From Limnohabitans_A sp048020265 (GTDB lineage Bacteria; Pseudomonadota; Gammaproteobacteria; Burkholderiales; Burkholderiaceae_C), in the NCBI RefSeq assembly GCF_048020265.1, contig NZ_CP171843.1, forward strand, positions 1,240,001 to 1,304,000: DNA of 64,000 nucleotides, written 5' to 3'. Positions within the stretch are counted from its first letter, which is position 1, and each line of letters starts with the position of its first letter. The position numbers were made by a program, and so were the translations under genes. The notes under the pieces are model-generated. The model saw nothing but the letters and a program-made list of their open reading frames with translations. It made no database searches and was not told the origin of the DNA. Below are positions 1-9,467 of the stretch, in pieces.

Positions 1-1
1 C

Positions 2-1699
<1,698 letters not shown>

Positions 1700-1737
1700 G
1701 CATCTGCTGGCTCTGGCCTGCGCAGCAGGCCAAAATG

Positions 1738-1765
1738 AAAGGAGGCCATTCAGGCCTCCTTTTTC
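1738..1765. terminator. Intrinsic terminator after clpA, probably bidirectional
   Basis: GGAGGCC (1741-1747) pairs with GGCCTCC (1753-1759) across a five-base loop. AAA precedes the stem and a T-run follows, so the stem extends to about 10 pairs. It lies between clpA and the convergent gene ending at 1803 and can serve both strands. Confidence 0.9.
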
Positions 1766-1802
1766 TTTGGCAAAAGCCCGAAGCAGGCAGCGCTGCTTGG
1801 CT

Positions 1803-2777
1803 TCAGTTGACCATGACCAGCTTGCCTTTGACGCTGCGCGAGCCCATCAAGGTGTAGGCGGCCTTCAGGTCGTTCATGGGCAAGGTCCGGTCAATCACCG
1901 GCTTGATCTTGCCTTGTCCGTACCACTGGGCCAGTTCACCCATCATGGCCGCGTTGGCTTCGGGCTCTCGTTTGGCGAAGTCACCCCAAAACACGCCCAC
2001 CAAAGAAGCACCCTTGAGCAAAGGCAGGTTCAGGGGCAGGGCAGGGATGGGGCCACCGGCAAAACCGACTACCAGATAGCGGCCACGCCAGGCAATGGAG
2101 CGGAAGGCAGGCTCGGCCAGATCGCCACCTACCGGGTCGTAAATCACGTCCGGGCCGCGGCCTTCGGTCAGTGTTTTCAGGGCTTCGCGCAGGTTCTCGC
2201 GGCTGTAATTGATGGTCGCGTCGGCGCCCAATGCGGTGCACAGGTCGCATTTCTCGTCGGTGGACGCCGCCGCAATCACTTTGGCCCCCATGGCCTTGGC
2301 AATCTGAATGGCCGCTGTGCCCACACCGCCTGCGGCACCCAAAACCAGCACCGTCTCCCCGGCTTTCAGGGCCGCGCGGTCGACCAGGGCGTGGTGCGAG
2401 GTGGCATAGGTCATGATGAAAGCCGCACCATCGATGGCCGAAAACCCATCAGGCAAAGGCATACACAGTTTGGCCGGTGCCAGCGTATGGGTGCCAAAGC
2501 CCCCGGTGCCCGACAGGCAGGCCACGGTTTGTCCGACTTTCAGGTGTTGGACGCCTTCACCCAGGGCTTGCACCACACCCGCATACTCAGAGCCCGGCAC
2601 GAAGGGCAGCTCGGGCTTCATCTGGTACTTGTTTTGGACAATCAACAAGTCGGGGAAGTTCAGGCTGGCTGCCTGTATTTGAATGAGGACCTGTCCTGGG
2701 CCAGGCGTGGGCGTGGGCAGTTCTTTCCAGGTGAGCGCGTCTACCCCGATGGGGTTCTCGCAAAGCCAAGCGTGCAT
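1803..2777 (-). CDS. NADPH:quinone oxidoreductase-like zinc-independent MDR dehydrogenase
   Basis: Medium-chain dehydrogenase/reductase of the quinone-reductase branch, 324 aa, predicted cytosolic and NADPH-dependent. The N-terminal GroES-like fold (GSEYAGVVQALGEGV) is followed by a Rossmann fold with the nucleotide loop VLGAAGGVGTAAIQIAK. The zinc-binding cysteine set of true alcohol dehydrogenases is not seen. The chosen ATG (2777) has AAGGAG eight bases upstream; an in-frame extension of 23 residues has no such site. It stands alone, convergent with clpA and divergent from surE. The substrate cannot be told from sequence; a quinone or an alpha,beta-unsaturated carbonyl is likely. Confidence 0.85.
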   Translation of the reverse strand: MHAWLCENPIGVDALTWKELPTPTPGPGQVLIQIQAASLNFPDLLIVQNKYQMKPELPFVPGSEYAGVVQALGEGVQHLKVGQTVACLSGTGGFGTHTLAPAKLCMPLPDGFSAIDGAAFIMTYATSHHALVDRAALKAGETVLVLGAAGGVGTAAIQIAKAMGAKVIAAASTDEKCDLCTALGADATINYSRENLREALKTLTEGRGPDVIYDPVGGDLAEPAFRSIAWRGRYLVVGFAGGPIPALPLNLPLLKGASLVGVFWGDFAKREPEANAAMMGELAQWYGQGKIKPVIDRTLPMNDLKAAYTLMGSRSVKGKLVMVN

Positions 2778-2906
2778 GCGTTTTCTCCTTCTAATCTGCT
2801 TCATGAAATCGTCATGCATCTTAGGCAAACCGGGGCGCACAGCCATGTCCCCCGAGCGACCAAGGCAGGGGGCCGCCTACAATCAAGGCTTGCACAGGAA
2901 CACAAC

Positions 2907-3683
2907 ATGAAAATTCTCATTTCCAACGACGATGGCTTCCGCGCCGAGGGAATTGTGGCCCTTCACAAGGCGCTCCAAAGCATCGCCGATGTGGAGGTGG
3001 AAGTGGTGGCGCCCGAGCACAACAACAGCGCCAAATCCAATGCGCTGACCTTGCACACACCCTTGTACGTGCACCGCGCCGACAACGGCTTTCGTTATGT
3101 GAATGGCACGCCTGCGGATTGCGTGCACATCGCACTCACGGGCTTGCTGGGTTATCGCCCCGATTTGGTGATTTCTGGCATCAACAACGGGGCCAACATG
3201 GGCGACGACACGCTGTATTCGGGCACCGTGGGCGCGGCCATGGAAGGCTATCTTTTCGGCATTCCGGCCATCGCCGTGTCCCAAATCGACAAAGGCTGGG
3301 CGCACTTGGATGCCGCGGCCGCTCAAGTCAAGCTCTTGGTGCAGCAAATGCGATCGGGTGACTTGATGGGCACCCGGCCCTGGCTGCTGAATGTGAACAT
3401 CCCCAACCTGCCTTTGGCGCAGATCAAAGCCCCCAAGCTGTGCCGCTTGGGCCGCCGTCACGCGGCCGAGCCGGTCATCACCCAGGTGGACCCCCGTGGC
3501 CAGACCATGTACTGGATTGGCAATGCCGGCCCTGCCATGGATGACAGCGAGGGCACCGATTTTCATGCGGCAGGTTTGGGCCATGTGGTGGTGACCCCGC
3601 TCAAGGTGGATTTGACTGAACACGCCCATCTGGACCATTGGTCCCAGACCTTTGATCGTTTGTTCCCCCAGGGCCATGCATGA
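2907..3683 (+). CDS. surE: 5'/3'-nucleotidase SurE
   Basis: Metal-dependent survival-protein nucleotidase that removes phosphate from nucleoside 5'- and 3'-monophosphates in the cytosol, 258 aa, full length. The N-terminal MKILISNDDG carries the metal-binding Asp pair (residues 8-9), with the later metal-ligand segments NNSAKSNALT and SGINNGANMGDD visible. The start is set by this conserved N-terminus; the much longer open frame upstream runs antisense to the dehydrogenase gene. It overlaps pcm by four bases (ATGA), so the two are probably translationally coupled, as in the classic surE-pcm-nlpD-rpoS stress locus. Confidence 0.95.
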   Translation: MKILISNDDGFRAEGIVALHKALQSIADVEVEVVAPEHNNSAKSNALTLHTPLYVHRADNGFRYVNGTPADCVHIALTGLLGYRPDLVISGINNGANMGDDTLYSGTVGAAMEGYLFGIPAIAVSQIDKGWAHLDAAAAQVKLLVQQMRSGDLMGTRPWLLNVNIPNLPLAQIKAPKLCRLGRRHAAEPVITQVDPRGQTMYWIGNAGPAMDDSEGTDFHAAGLGHVVVTPLKVDLTEHAHLDHWSQTFDRLFPQGHA

Positions 3684-4501
3684 GCCAGCGTCCTGGTTTT
3701 CCAGTCAAGTTGTCGCAAACCGGGGCCTCGGGTACGGCACGCAAAACACCTTCGCCTGTGTCGGCGCGATCATCTGCTCAGCTGAATCCGGTGGTGACGT
3801 CCAGCCAGGCCGTGCGCACGGCAACGCCGCGCACAGCCTCGCCAGTTTCGGGCTTGGGTTTGGAGTCTGGCGCCGTGCGGGCACGCATGGTGCGCAAGTT
3901 GGCCGAACAAGGCGTGCAGGACGCCCGGGTGCTGGAAGCCATGGGCCAGGTGGAGCGACACCGTTTTGTGGAAAGCGCCCTGGTCAACCAGGCTTACGAG
4001 GACACCAGTTTGCCGATTGGCCTGGGGCAGACCATCTCGAAACCCAATGTGGTGGCGCGCATGGTCGAATTGCTGTGTCAGAACGTGCCGGGCAAATTGG
4101 GCCGAGTTCTGGAAATCGGCACCGGCTGCGGGTACCAGGCTGCTGTGCTCAGCCATGTCGCCACCGAGGTGTACAGCATTGAGCGCTTGCGCGGTCTGCA
4201 CGAAAAAGCCCGAACCAACTTGCGCCCTTTCAGGCTGCACAATGTGCACCTGATTTTTGGCGATGGCATGCTGGGGTATCCCAAGGGGGCACCTTATGCC
4301 GGGATCATTTCGGCCGCGGGCGGTGACGCCGTGCCGGACGCCTGGCTCGATCAGTTGGCCACAGGCGGGCGTTTGATCGCACCGACCATCACTCCGGCAG
4401 GCCATCAGGCGCTGGTGGTGGTGTTGAAAACTGCGCAGGGCTTTGAGCGTCAGGTGCTCGAGGCGGTGCACTTTGTGCCTCTAAAATCAGGCGTCGCCTA
4501 A
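3680..4501 (+). CDS. pcm: Protein-L-isoaspartate O-methyltransferase
   Basis: SAM-dependent methyltransferase that repairs isoaspartyl residues in aged proteins, 273 aa. The catalytic domain starts near residue 65 (RARMVRKLAEQGVQD), with the SAM-binding loop LEIGTGCGYQAAVLS and the substrate motif QTISKPNVVARM. The first 60 or so residues are a Ser/Thr/Pro-rich extension of low complexity that shorter family members of about 210 aa lack; it is probably disordered. An internal start is possible, but the ATGA overlap with surE supports the long form. Confidence 0.93.
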   Translation: MSQRPGFPVKLSQTGASGTARKTPSPVSARSSAQLNPVVTSSQAVRTATPRTASPVSGLGLESGAVRARMVRKLAEQGVQDARVLEAMGQVERHRFVESALVNQAYEDTSLPIGLGQTISKPNVVARMVELLCQNVPGKLGRVLEIGTGCGYQAAVLSHVATEVYSIERLRGLHEKARTNLRPFRLHNVHLIFGDGMLGYPKGAPYAGIISAAGGDAVPDAWLDQLATGGRLIAPTITPAGHQALVVVLKTAQGFERQVLEAVHFVPLKSGVA

Positions 4502-4516
4502 CTAGGTAAAAACCCG

Positions 4517-5365
4517 ATGACTTCACTCCTACCTTTTCGTCCCCTGGTTTTGACAACATTGGCCGTGGCACTGCTGAGCGCCTGCACCTCGTCTGTTCGG
4601 GTGCTTGCGCCAGTGGAAGACCGGGGGGGGATGAGCCGTACCCCTCAAACGTCGTCCAGCCCCGTGACGACCGCATCGGGTGAGGCAAGCCCGGCCTTGC
4701 CGGGCAGCGAAAATGCCGGCAAGCCCGGTTACTACACCGTGCAGCGAGGCGACACGCTGACCCGCATCGGTCTGGACAACGGCCAAGGCTGGCGCGATTT
4801 GGCCCGCTGGAACAATCTGACCAACCCCGACCTGATCGAAGTGGGTCAGGTCTTGCGCGTGGCCCCACCTGGGGCTGCTGTTGAAAACTCCGGCGTGGTG
4901 GTTCGCCCGATCGCGCCTTCGGGCAACACCTCTGCCACGGCCACACCGCCTAAGCCCGAGCCTGCACCGGCTGCACAAAACGGCTCGCTCAGCGACGAAG
5001 GCCTGGGCTTCATGTGGCCCGCAAATGGGGTGCTGATTGCCGGATTTGACGAGGCCAAAAACAAAGGCCTCGACATTGGGGGCAAAGCGGGCGACCCCGT
5101 GATGGCCGCTGCCGATGGGCAGGTGGTCTATGCCGGCTCTGGCCTGCGTGGCTACGGCAACCTGATCATCCTCAAACACAACAACACGTTTTTGACGGCT
5201 TATGCGCACAACCAGGCTTTGCTGGTCAAAGAAGACCAAAAGGTGCGCAAGGGCCAAAAAATTGCGGAGATGGGCAAGTCAGATGCGGACCGTGTCAAAC
5301 TGCACTTCGAAGTGCGCAGACAAGGCAAGCCCGTGGACCCGGCCAAGCTTTTACCCGCACGCTGA
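4517..5365 (+). CDS. nlpD: NlpD-like lipoprotein, LysM plus degenerate M23 (LytM) domain
   Basis: Probable outer-membrane lipoprotein that activates septal amidases, 282 aa. The signal peptide ends in a lipobox, LLSAC, with Cys23 as the acylation site. A LysM repeat (YYTVQRGDTLTRIG) spans roughly residues 72-115, followed by a Pro/Ala-rich linker and a C-terminal LytM domain. The LytM domain looks catalytically dead: the first metal site reads NKGLDIGG without the usual His, and the last reads VKLHFEVR with one His of HxH missing. This matches NlpD/EnvC-type amidase activators rather than endopeptidases. It follows pcm by 15 bases. Confidence 0.9.
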   Translation: MTSLLPFRPLVLTTLAVALLSACTSSVRVLAPVEDRGGMSRTPQTSSSPVTTASGEASPALPGSENAGKPGYYTVQRGDTLTRIGLDNGQGWRDLARWNNLTNPDLIEVGQVLRVAPPGAAVENSGVVVRPIAPSGNTSATATPPKPEPAPAAQNGSLSDEGLGFMWPANGVLIAGFDEAKNKGLDIGGKAGDPVMAAADGQVVYAGSGLRGYGNLIILKHNNTFLTAYAHNQALLVKEDQKVRKGQKIAEMGKSDADRVKLHFEVRRQGKPVDPAKLLPAR

Positions 5366-5376
5366 GCGGCACGTCC

Positions 5377-6162
5377 ATGCCGTGGCCCGTCCTGGTTTTT
5401 GATATTGAAACCATCCCGGACATGGCCGGCTGGCGTCGCTTGAATCCGGTGCCTGTCGATGTGACCGATGCCCAGCTGCATGCGCAGTGGCAGGCCGAGC
5501 GGGCTGCGGAGGGCAAAAGCGATTTCATGCCCCTGTACCTGCAGCGCATCCTGTGCATCAGCTGCGTGTTTCGCAATGCCGAGGGCTTGCGGGTGCATTC
5601 CTTTGTAGACCGTGATGGGCAAAGCGAAGCCAAGGTGGTGCAGACGTTTTTCAACGCCATCGAAAAACACGCCCCCCAGCTGGTCAGCTGGAACGGCAGC
5701 GGTTTTGATTTGCCGGTGCTGCATTACCGGGGCCTGATGCACGGCGTGGTGGCCGACAAGTACTGGGACTTGGGCGACGATGACCGCGAGTTCAAGTGGA
5801 ACAACTACATCTCGCGCTACCACATGCGCCACCTGGACCTGATGGACTTGCTGGCTAAATACACCCCCAAAAATAACGCCCCCATGGACGCACTGGCCAA
5901 GCTGTGCGGCTTTCCCGGCAAGCTGGGCATGGACGGCGCGCAGGTCTATGCGCAGTTTCAGGCGGGGCACACCGAAGACATCCGGCGCTATTGCGAAACC
6001 GATGTGATGAACACCTATTTGCTCTACTGCCGCTTTCAGAAAATGCGCGGCGGCTTCACCGCGGCCGAGTACGCGCAGGAAATCGCCTTTGTCCAAGACG
6101 AGTTGGGCAACTTGGCTCCGCAAGAGCCGCACTGGCAGGAATACCTGCAAGCCTGGACCTGA
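5377..6162 (+). CDS. Predicted 3'-5' exonuclease, PolB-like DEDDy superfamily
   Basis: 261-aa predicted exonuclease related to the proofreading domain of family B DNA polymerases. Exo I is seen as VFDIETIPD near residue 8, Exo II as SWNGSGFDLPVL, and Exo III as RYCETDVMNTY, whose Tyr-x3-Asp spacing indicates the DEDDy subclass. All four acidic residues are present, so it is likely active. No polymerase domain is attached. It begins 11 bases after nlpD, in the place where rpoS is commonly found, and may be cotranscribed with the surE group. Its substrate is unknown. Confidence 0.85.
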   Translation: MPWPVLVFDIETIPDMAGWRRLNPVPVDVTDAQLHAQWQAERAAEGKSDFMPLYLQRILCISCVFRNAEGLRVHSFVDRDGQSEAKVVQTFFNAIEKHAPQLVSWNGSGFDLPVLHYRGLMHGVVADKYWDLGDDDREFKWNNYISRYHMRHLDLMDLLAKYTPKNNAPMDALAKLCGFPGKLGMDGAQVYAQFQAGHTEDIRRYCETDVMNTYLLYCRFQKMRGGFTAAEYAQEIAFVQDELGNLAPQEPHWQEYLQAWT

Positions 6163-6227
6163 AGTTTCCCTGCGAAACTGTGCGTTGGGCCCTCAATCCG
6201 GGCCTCACATCCTGAGACAATCAGGGA

Positions 6228-7664
6228 ATGAGCGAACCCGACATTTCCCTATCCCAAGCCCACGCCGACGAACCCAGCCACTCCAGCGCCGACCTGCCCG
6301 AGGGTTGGCTGCGCGTGGGCTCCCTGGACATGGATGCCCAAGGCATTGCACGCCGACCTGACGGCAAAGTGGTGTTCATTGAAGGCGCTTTGCCTTTTGA
6401 GTTGGTGTCGGTCAACGTGCACCGCAAAAAGAACAACTGGGAGCAGGGCACCGTCACCCAGATCCACCACGAGTCTTCCCAGCGTGTGCGGCCGGGCTGC
6501 CCGCATTTCGGTTTGCATGCAGGCGCCTGCGGCGGCTGCAAGATGCAGCACCTGGAGGCCTCGGCCCAGGTGGCAGTCAAGCAGCGCGTGCTCGAGGACA
6601 ACCTGTGGCACCTGGGCAAGGTCAAACCGGAAACCTTGCTGCGCCCGATCGAGGGACCGACCTGGGGCTACCGCTACCGCGCCCGCCTGTCGGTGCGTTA
6701 TGTGATCAAAAAAGGCGAAGTGCTGATTGGTTTTCACGAGCGCAAAAGCCGTTACATCGCCGACATGAAAGTCTGCCCGGTCCTGCCGCCCCATGTCAGC
6801 CGCATGCTGCTGCCATTGCGGGCACTGATTGGCCAGATGGAAGCCCGCGAAACCTTGCCCCAACTGGAGCTGGCCTGCGGCGACGAGGTCACGGCCTTGG
6901 TGCTGCGGCATCTGGAGCCTTTGAGCGAAGGCGACAAAGCCTTGCTGCGGGCATTTGCCGCCGAGCACCAAGTGCAGTGGTGGTTGCAGCCCAAAGGCCC
7001 GGACACGGTGCATTTGCTCGACGAGGGTGGGGCGCAGCTCAGTTATGGCCTGCCCGACTTTGGCATCATCATGCCGTTTCGGCCCACCGATTTCACACAG
7101 GTCAACCCCTTCATCAACCGCGTGCTGGTGGCCCGCGCGCTGCGCCTGCTGCAAGCACAAAAAAATGAGCGGGTGATCGACTGGTTCTGCGGTCTGGGCA
7201 ATTTCACCCTTCCCATCGCCACGCAAGCGGCGCAGGTGCTGGGCATCGAGGGTTCCGAGACGCTGGTGGCCCGTTCACGCGACAACTACGCGCGCAACCA
7301 GGCCACCCGGCCCGCAGGCCAGGCCCTGGCCCCCACGCAGTTTGTGGCGCGCAATTTGTTTGAGATGACGCCTGAGATGCTGGTGGCCGATGGCACCGCC
7401 GACAAATGGCTGGTGGACCCGCCGCGCGAAGGTGCTTTTGCCCTGAGCAAGGCGCTGGCCGAGCTGCACGAAAACCAGGACCTGCGCCAGGGCTGGACAC
7501 CGCCGAAGCGTATCGTTTATGTGAGCTGCAACCCCGCCACGCTGGCCCGTGACGCCGGCATTCTGGTGCACCGTGCCGGTTACCGCTGTGTGGCCGCAGG
7601 CGTTATCAACATGTTCGCGCACACGGCCCATGTTGAGAGCATGGCGGTGTTCGAGTTGGCCTGA
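6228..7664 (+). CDS. rlmD: 23S rRNA (uracil-1939-C5)-methyltransferase RlmD
   Basis: SAM-dependent RNA m5U methyltransferase (formerly RumA), 478 aa. An N-terminal TRAM-like region (DMDAQGIARRPDGKVVF) is followed by the iron-sulfur cluster cysteines in CPHFGLHAGACGGC. The methyltransferase fold holds the SAM loop DWFCGLGNFTLPIA and the catalytic-Cys segment VYVSCNPATLARD. The family also includes RlmC, TrmA and YjbD-type enzymes; the cluster motif plus TRAM domain favour RlmD. It lies 65 bases after the exonuclease gene and ends before a terminator. Confidence 0.92.
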   Translation: MSEPDISLSQAHADEPSHSSADLPEGWLRVGSLDMDAQGIARRPDGKVVFIEGALPFELVSVNVHRKKNNWEQGTVTQIHHESSQRVRPGCPHFGLHAGACGGCKMQHLEASAQVAVKQRVLEDNLWHLGKVKPETLLRPIEGPTWGYRYRARLSVRYVIKKGEVLIGFHERKSRYIADMKVCPVLPPHVSRMLLPLRALIGQMEARETLPQLELACGDEVTALVLRHLEPLSEGDKALLRAFAAEHQVQWWLQPKGPDTVHLLDEGGAQLSYGLPDFGIIMPFRPTDFTQVNPFINRVLVARALRLLQAQKNERVIDWFCGLGNFTLPIATQAAQVLGIEGSETLVARSRDNYARNQATRPAGQALAPTQFVARNLFEMTPEMLVADGTADKWLVDPPREGAFALSKALAELHENQDLRQGWTPPKRIVYVSCNPATLARDAGILVHRAGYRCVAAGVINMFAHTAHVESMAVFELA

Positions 7665-7707
7665 GACCCCTGGGTCTTTTGGCAGGCCACCGGCCCTGCA
7701 CCCACAA

Positions 7708-7732
7708 AAAAGGCTCCCGAGGGAGCCTTAGT
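7708..7732. terminator. Bidirectional terminator between rlmD and the BAX-inhibitor gene
   Basis: An A-run, AAGGCTCCC, a short loop, GGGAGCCTT and T residues form a compact stem of 8-9 pairs. The genes on both sides converge on it. Confidence 0.85.
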
Positions 7733-7749
7733 TTGGAGGGGGGCGCGAA

Positions 7750-8445
7750 TCAGTCGCGCTCACCGCCCATGATGCCCAGCAAAGCCAGCAGGCTCTGGAA
7801 CACGTTGAAGATGTCCATGTACAGGGCCAGTGTGGCGCTGATGTAGTTGGTCTCGCCGCCGTCGATGATCTGTTTCAGGTCGTACAGCATGTAGGCGCTG
7901 AAGATGCCGATGGCCATGACCGAGATCACCATCATGCCCACGGTTGAGCCGACAAACACGTTGATGATGCCGCCGATCATGATGGCCAAGGCCCCGACAA
8001 ATAGCCACTTGGACATGCCCGACAGGTCACGTTTGATAGTGCTGGCCAGGCTGGCCATGACGAAGAACACGCCAGCGGTACCCGCAAAGGCGGTCATCAC
8101 CAGGTCGGCGCCGTTCTTGAAACCCAGCACCATGGCGATCATGCGCGAGAGCATCAGGCCCATGAAGAAGGTGAAGGCCAGCAGCACAGGCACGCCAGCG
8201 GCCGAGTTTTTGGTTTTCTCGATGGCGAACATGAAGCCGAAGGCACCCGCCAGGAAGACCACCAGCCCGACGCCGCCCGACAGCGAGCGGGTGATGCCGG
8301 TGCTCACGCCCAGCCAGGCGCCCAAAACGGTGGGCAGCAAGCTCAGGGCCAGCAGCCAGTAGGTGTTGCGCAGCACGCGGTTGCGTGTGGCCAGATCAGT
8401 GCCGTGGCCCCAGTCTGTGGTGTTCAGTGTGCGAAGGTCGCTCAT
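7750..8445 (-). CDS. BAX inhibitor-1 / YccA family membrane protein
   Basis: Integral inner-membrane protein of 231 aa with seven evident hydrophobic segments and no other domain, typical of the BI-1/TMBIM family (E. coli YccA, YbhL). YccA modulates the membrane protease FtsH in E. coli; whether this member does is unknown. The N-terminal cytoplasmic stretch is DLRTLNTTDWGHGTDLATRN. The C-terminal Asp/Glu (GGERD) and the DGGETNYISATLALYMDIFN segment between the last helices are family hallmarks. AGGAGA lies seven bases before the ATG. Confidence 0.88.
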   Translation of the reverse strand: MSDLRTLNTTDWGHGTDLATRNRVLRNTYWLLALSLLPTVLGAWLGVSTGITRSLSGGVGLVVFLAGAFGFMFAIEKTKNSAAGVPVLLAFTFFMGLMLSRMIAMVLGFKNGADLVMTAFAGTAGVFFVMASLASTIKRDLSGMSKWLFVGALAIMIGGIINVFVGSTVGMMVISVMAIGIFSAYMLYDLKQIIDGGETNYISATLALYMDIFNVFQSLLALLGIMGGERD

Positions 8446-8628
8446 GCTTGTCTCTCCTGTTCAAACCCTGATTTCAGGGCCATTGCATTGTAGGGTGAGG
8501 CTGCTCACTGACCCCAATATCCGCGCCGGCATGGGGTTATCCGGGTGAATCAGTTTTGCGCAGGGGTGTGCAATGGCGGTCGTGCGCCCGTGTATCCTTG
8601 CGGTTTTCTAAACTGACCAGTCCACACC

Positions 8629-9036
8629 ATGAAAACTCAAGCCAGCCTCGAACTCTCTGATGTCAAAGCCATTGCCGCTGCGGCCGAAGCCGAAGCCCTC
8701 AAGAACAACTGGGCGGTGAGCATCGCTATCGTTGATGCAGGCGGCCATTTGCTGCACTTTGCGCGTCTGGATGGCGCAGCGCCTGTGTCCGCGCACATCG
8801 CCCCAGCCAAAGCCCACACCGCGGCTCTGGGCCGCCGCGAGACCAAGGGCTACGAAGACGTCATCAACGGCGGCCGCACCTCGTTCCTGTCGGCCCCGAC
8901 CATCCAGGGCATGCTCGAAGGGGGTGTGCCGATCATGAAAGATGGCTTTTGCCTGGGCGCGGTCGGCGTCAGCGGTGTCAAGTCGAACGAAGACGCCCAG
9001 ATCGCCAAAGCCGGTATCGTTGCCATTGGTTTGTGA
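8629..9036 (+). CDS. GlcG/HbpS family haem-degrading-domain protein
   Basis: Small (135 aa) single-domain protein of the GlcG/HbpS/PduO-C family (DUF336). Characteristic segments are SIAIVDAGGHLLHFARLDGA, a central APAKAHTAALGRRET, and GGVPIMKDGFCLGAVGVSG near the C-terminus. No signal peptide is seen, so it is probably cytosolic. Family members have been linked to haem binding or act as orphan partners of glycolate metabolism; nothing nearby narrows the role. It is a single-gene unit flanked by divergent and convergent neighbours, with a terminator 60 bases downstream. Confidence 0.85.
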   Translation: MKTQASLELSDVKAIAAAAEAEALKNNWAVSIAIVDAGGHLLHFARLDGAAPVSAHIAPAKAHTAALGRRETKGYEDVINGGRTSFLSAPTIQGMLEGGVPIMKDGFCLGAVGVSGVKSNEDAQIAKAGIVAIGL

Positions 9037-9095
9037 GGGCCTGGGTGGGCGGCGCATGCTGCCCACAGATCGCCACAGCTGTCGCTGAACACAAC

Positions 9096-9123
9096 AAAAA
9101 GCCGCTCCAGGGAGCGGCTTTTT
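9096..9123. terminator. Bidirectional terminator
   Basis: GCCGCTCC (9101-9108), a two-base centre and GGAGCGGC (9111-9118) form a near-perfect stem flanked by AAAAA on the left and TTTTT on the right. It sits between two convergent genes. Confidence 0.93.
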
Positions 9124-9142
9124 GCTGTGAGCGCGGTGCGCA

Positions 9143-9448
9143 TCAGGGTGTGTTCAAAATCCACAAGGCCAGTTTTTGGGCATCGGCATCACTGACCTGC
9201 GGGTTGGCCGGCATCATCACTTTCCCCCAGACGCCCGAACCTCCTTGTTTGATCTTGCGGGTCAGGTGCTCGACCGCGGTCTTGTCGCCTTTGTACTTGG
9301 CGGCCACATCCTTGAAGGCCGGGCCCACCACTTTGCGCTGAACGCCGTGGCAGCCCATGCAGCTTTTGCTCGTGGCCAGGGCCTGGTCGGCCATGGCAGG
9401 AGCCACGGCCAACAAGGCCAGTGCGCCGGTGACCAGGATGCGCAGCAT
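9143..9448 (-). CDS. Small periplasmic c-type cytochrome
   Basis: 101-aa class I cytochrome c with one haem site, CMGCH (residues 30-34), preceded by a Sec signal peptide (LVTGALALLAVAPAMADQ). The probable sixth ligand Met lies in GKVMMPANPQVSD, as in cytochrome c551/c552. It begins 19 bases after the ilvD stop on the same strand, so it may be read through from ilvD, although the functions are unrelated. The ATG at 9448 puts a normal n-region on the signal peptide; a GTG at 9463 would add five residues. It could be an electron donor to the cbb3 oxidase encoded further along; this is inference. Confidence 0.9.
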   Translation of the reverse strand: MLRILVTGALALLAVAPAMADQALATSKSCMGCHGVQRKVVGPAFKDVAAKYKGDKTAVEHLTRKIKQGGSGVWGKVMMPANPQVSDADAQKLALWILNTP

Positions 9449-9467
9449 GCGGGTGGCTTTCACGGGA

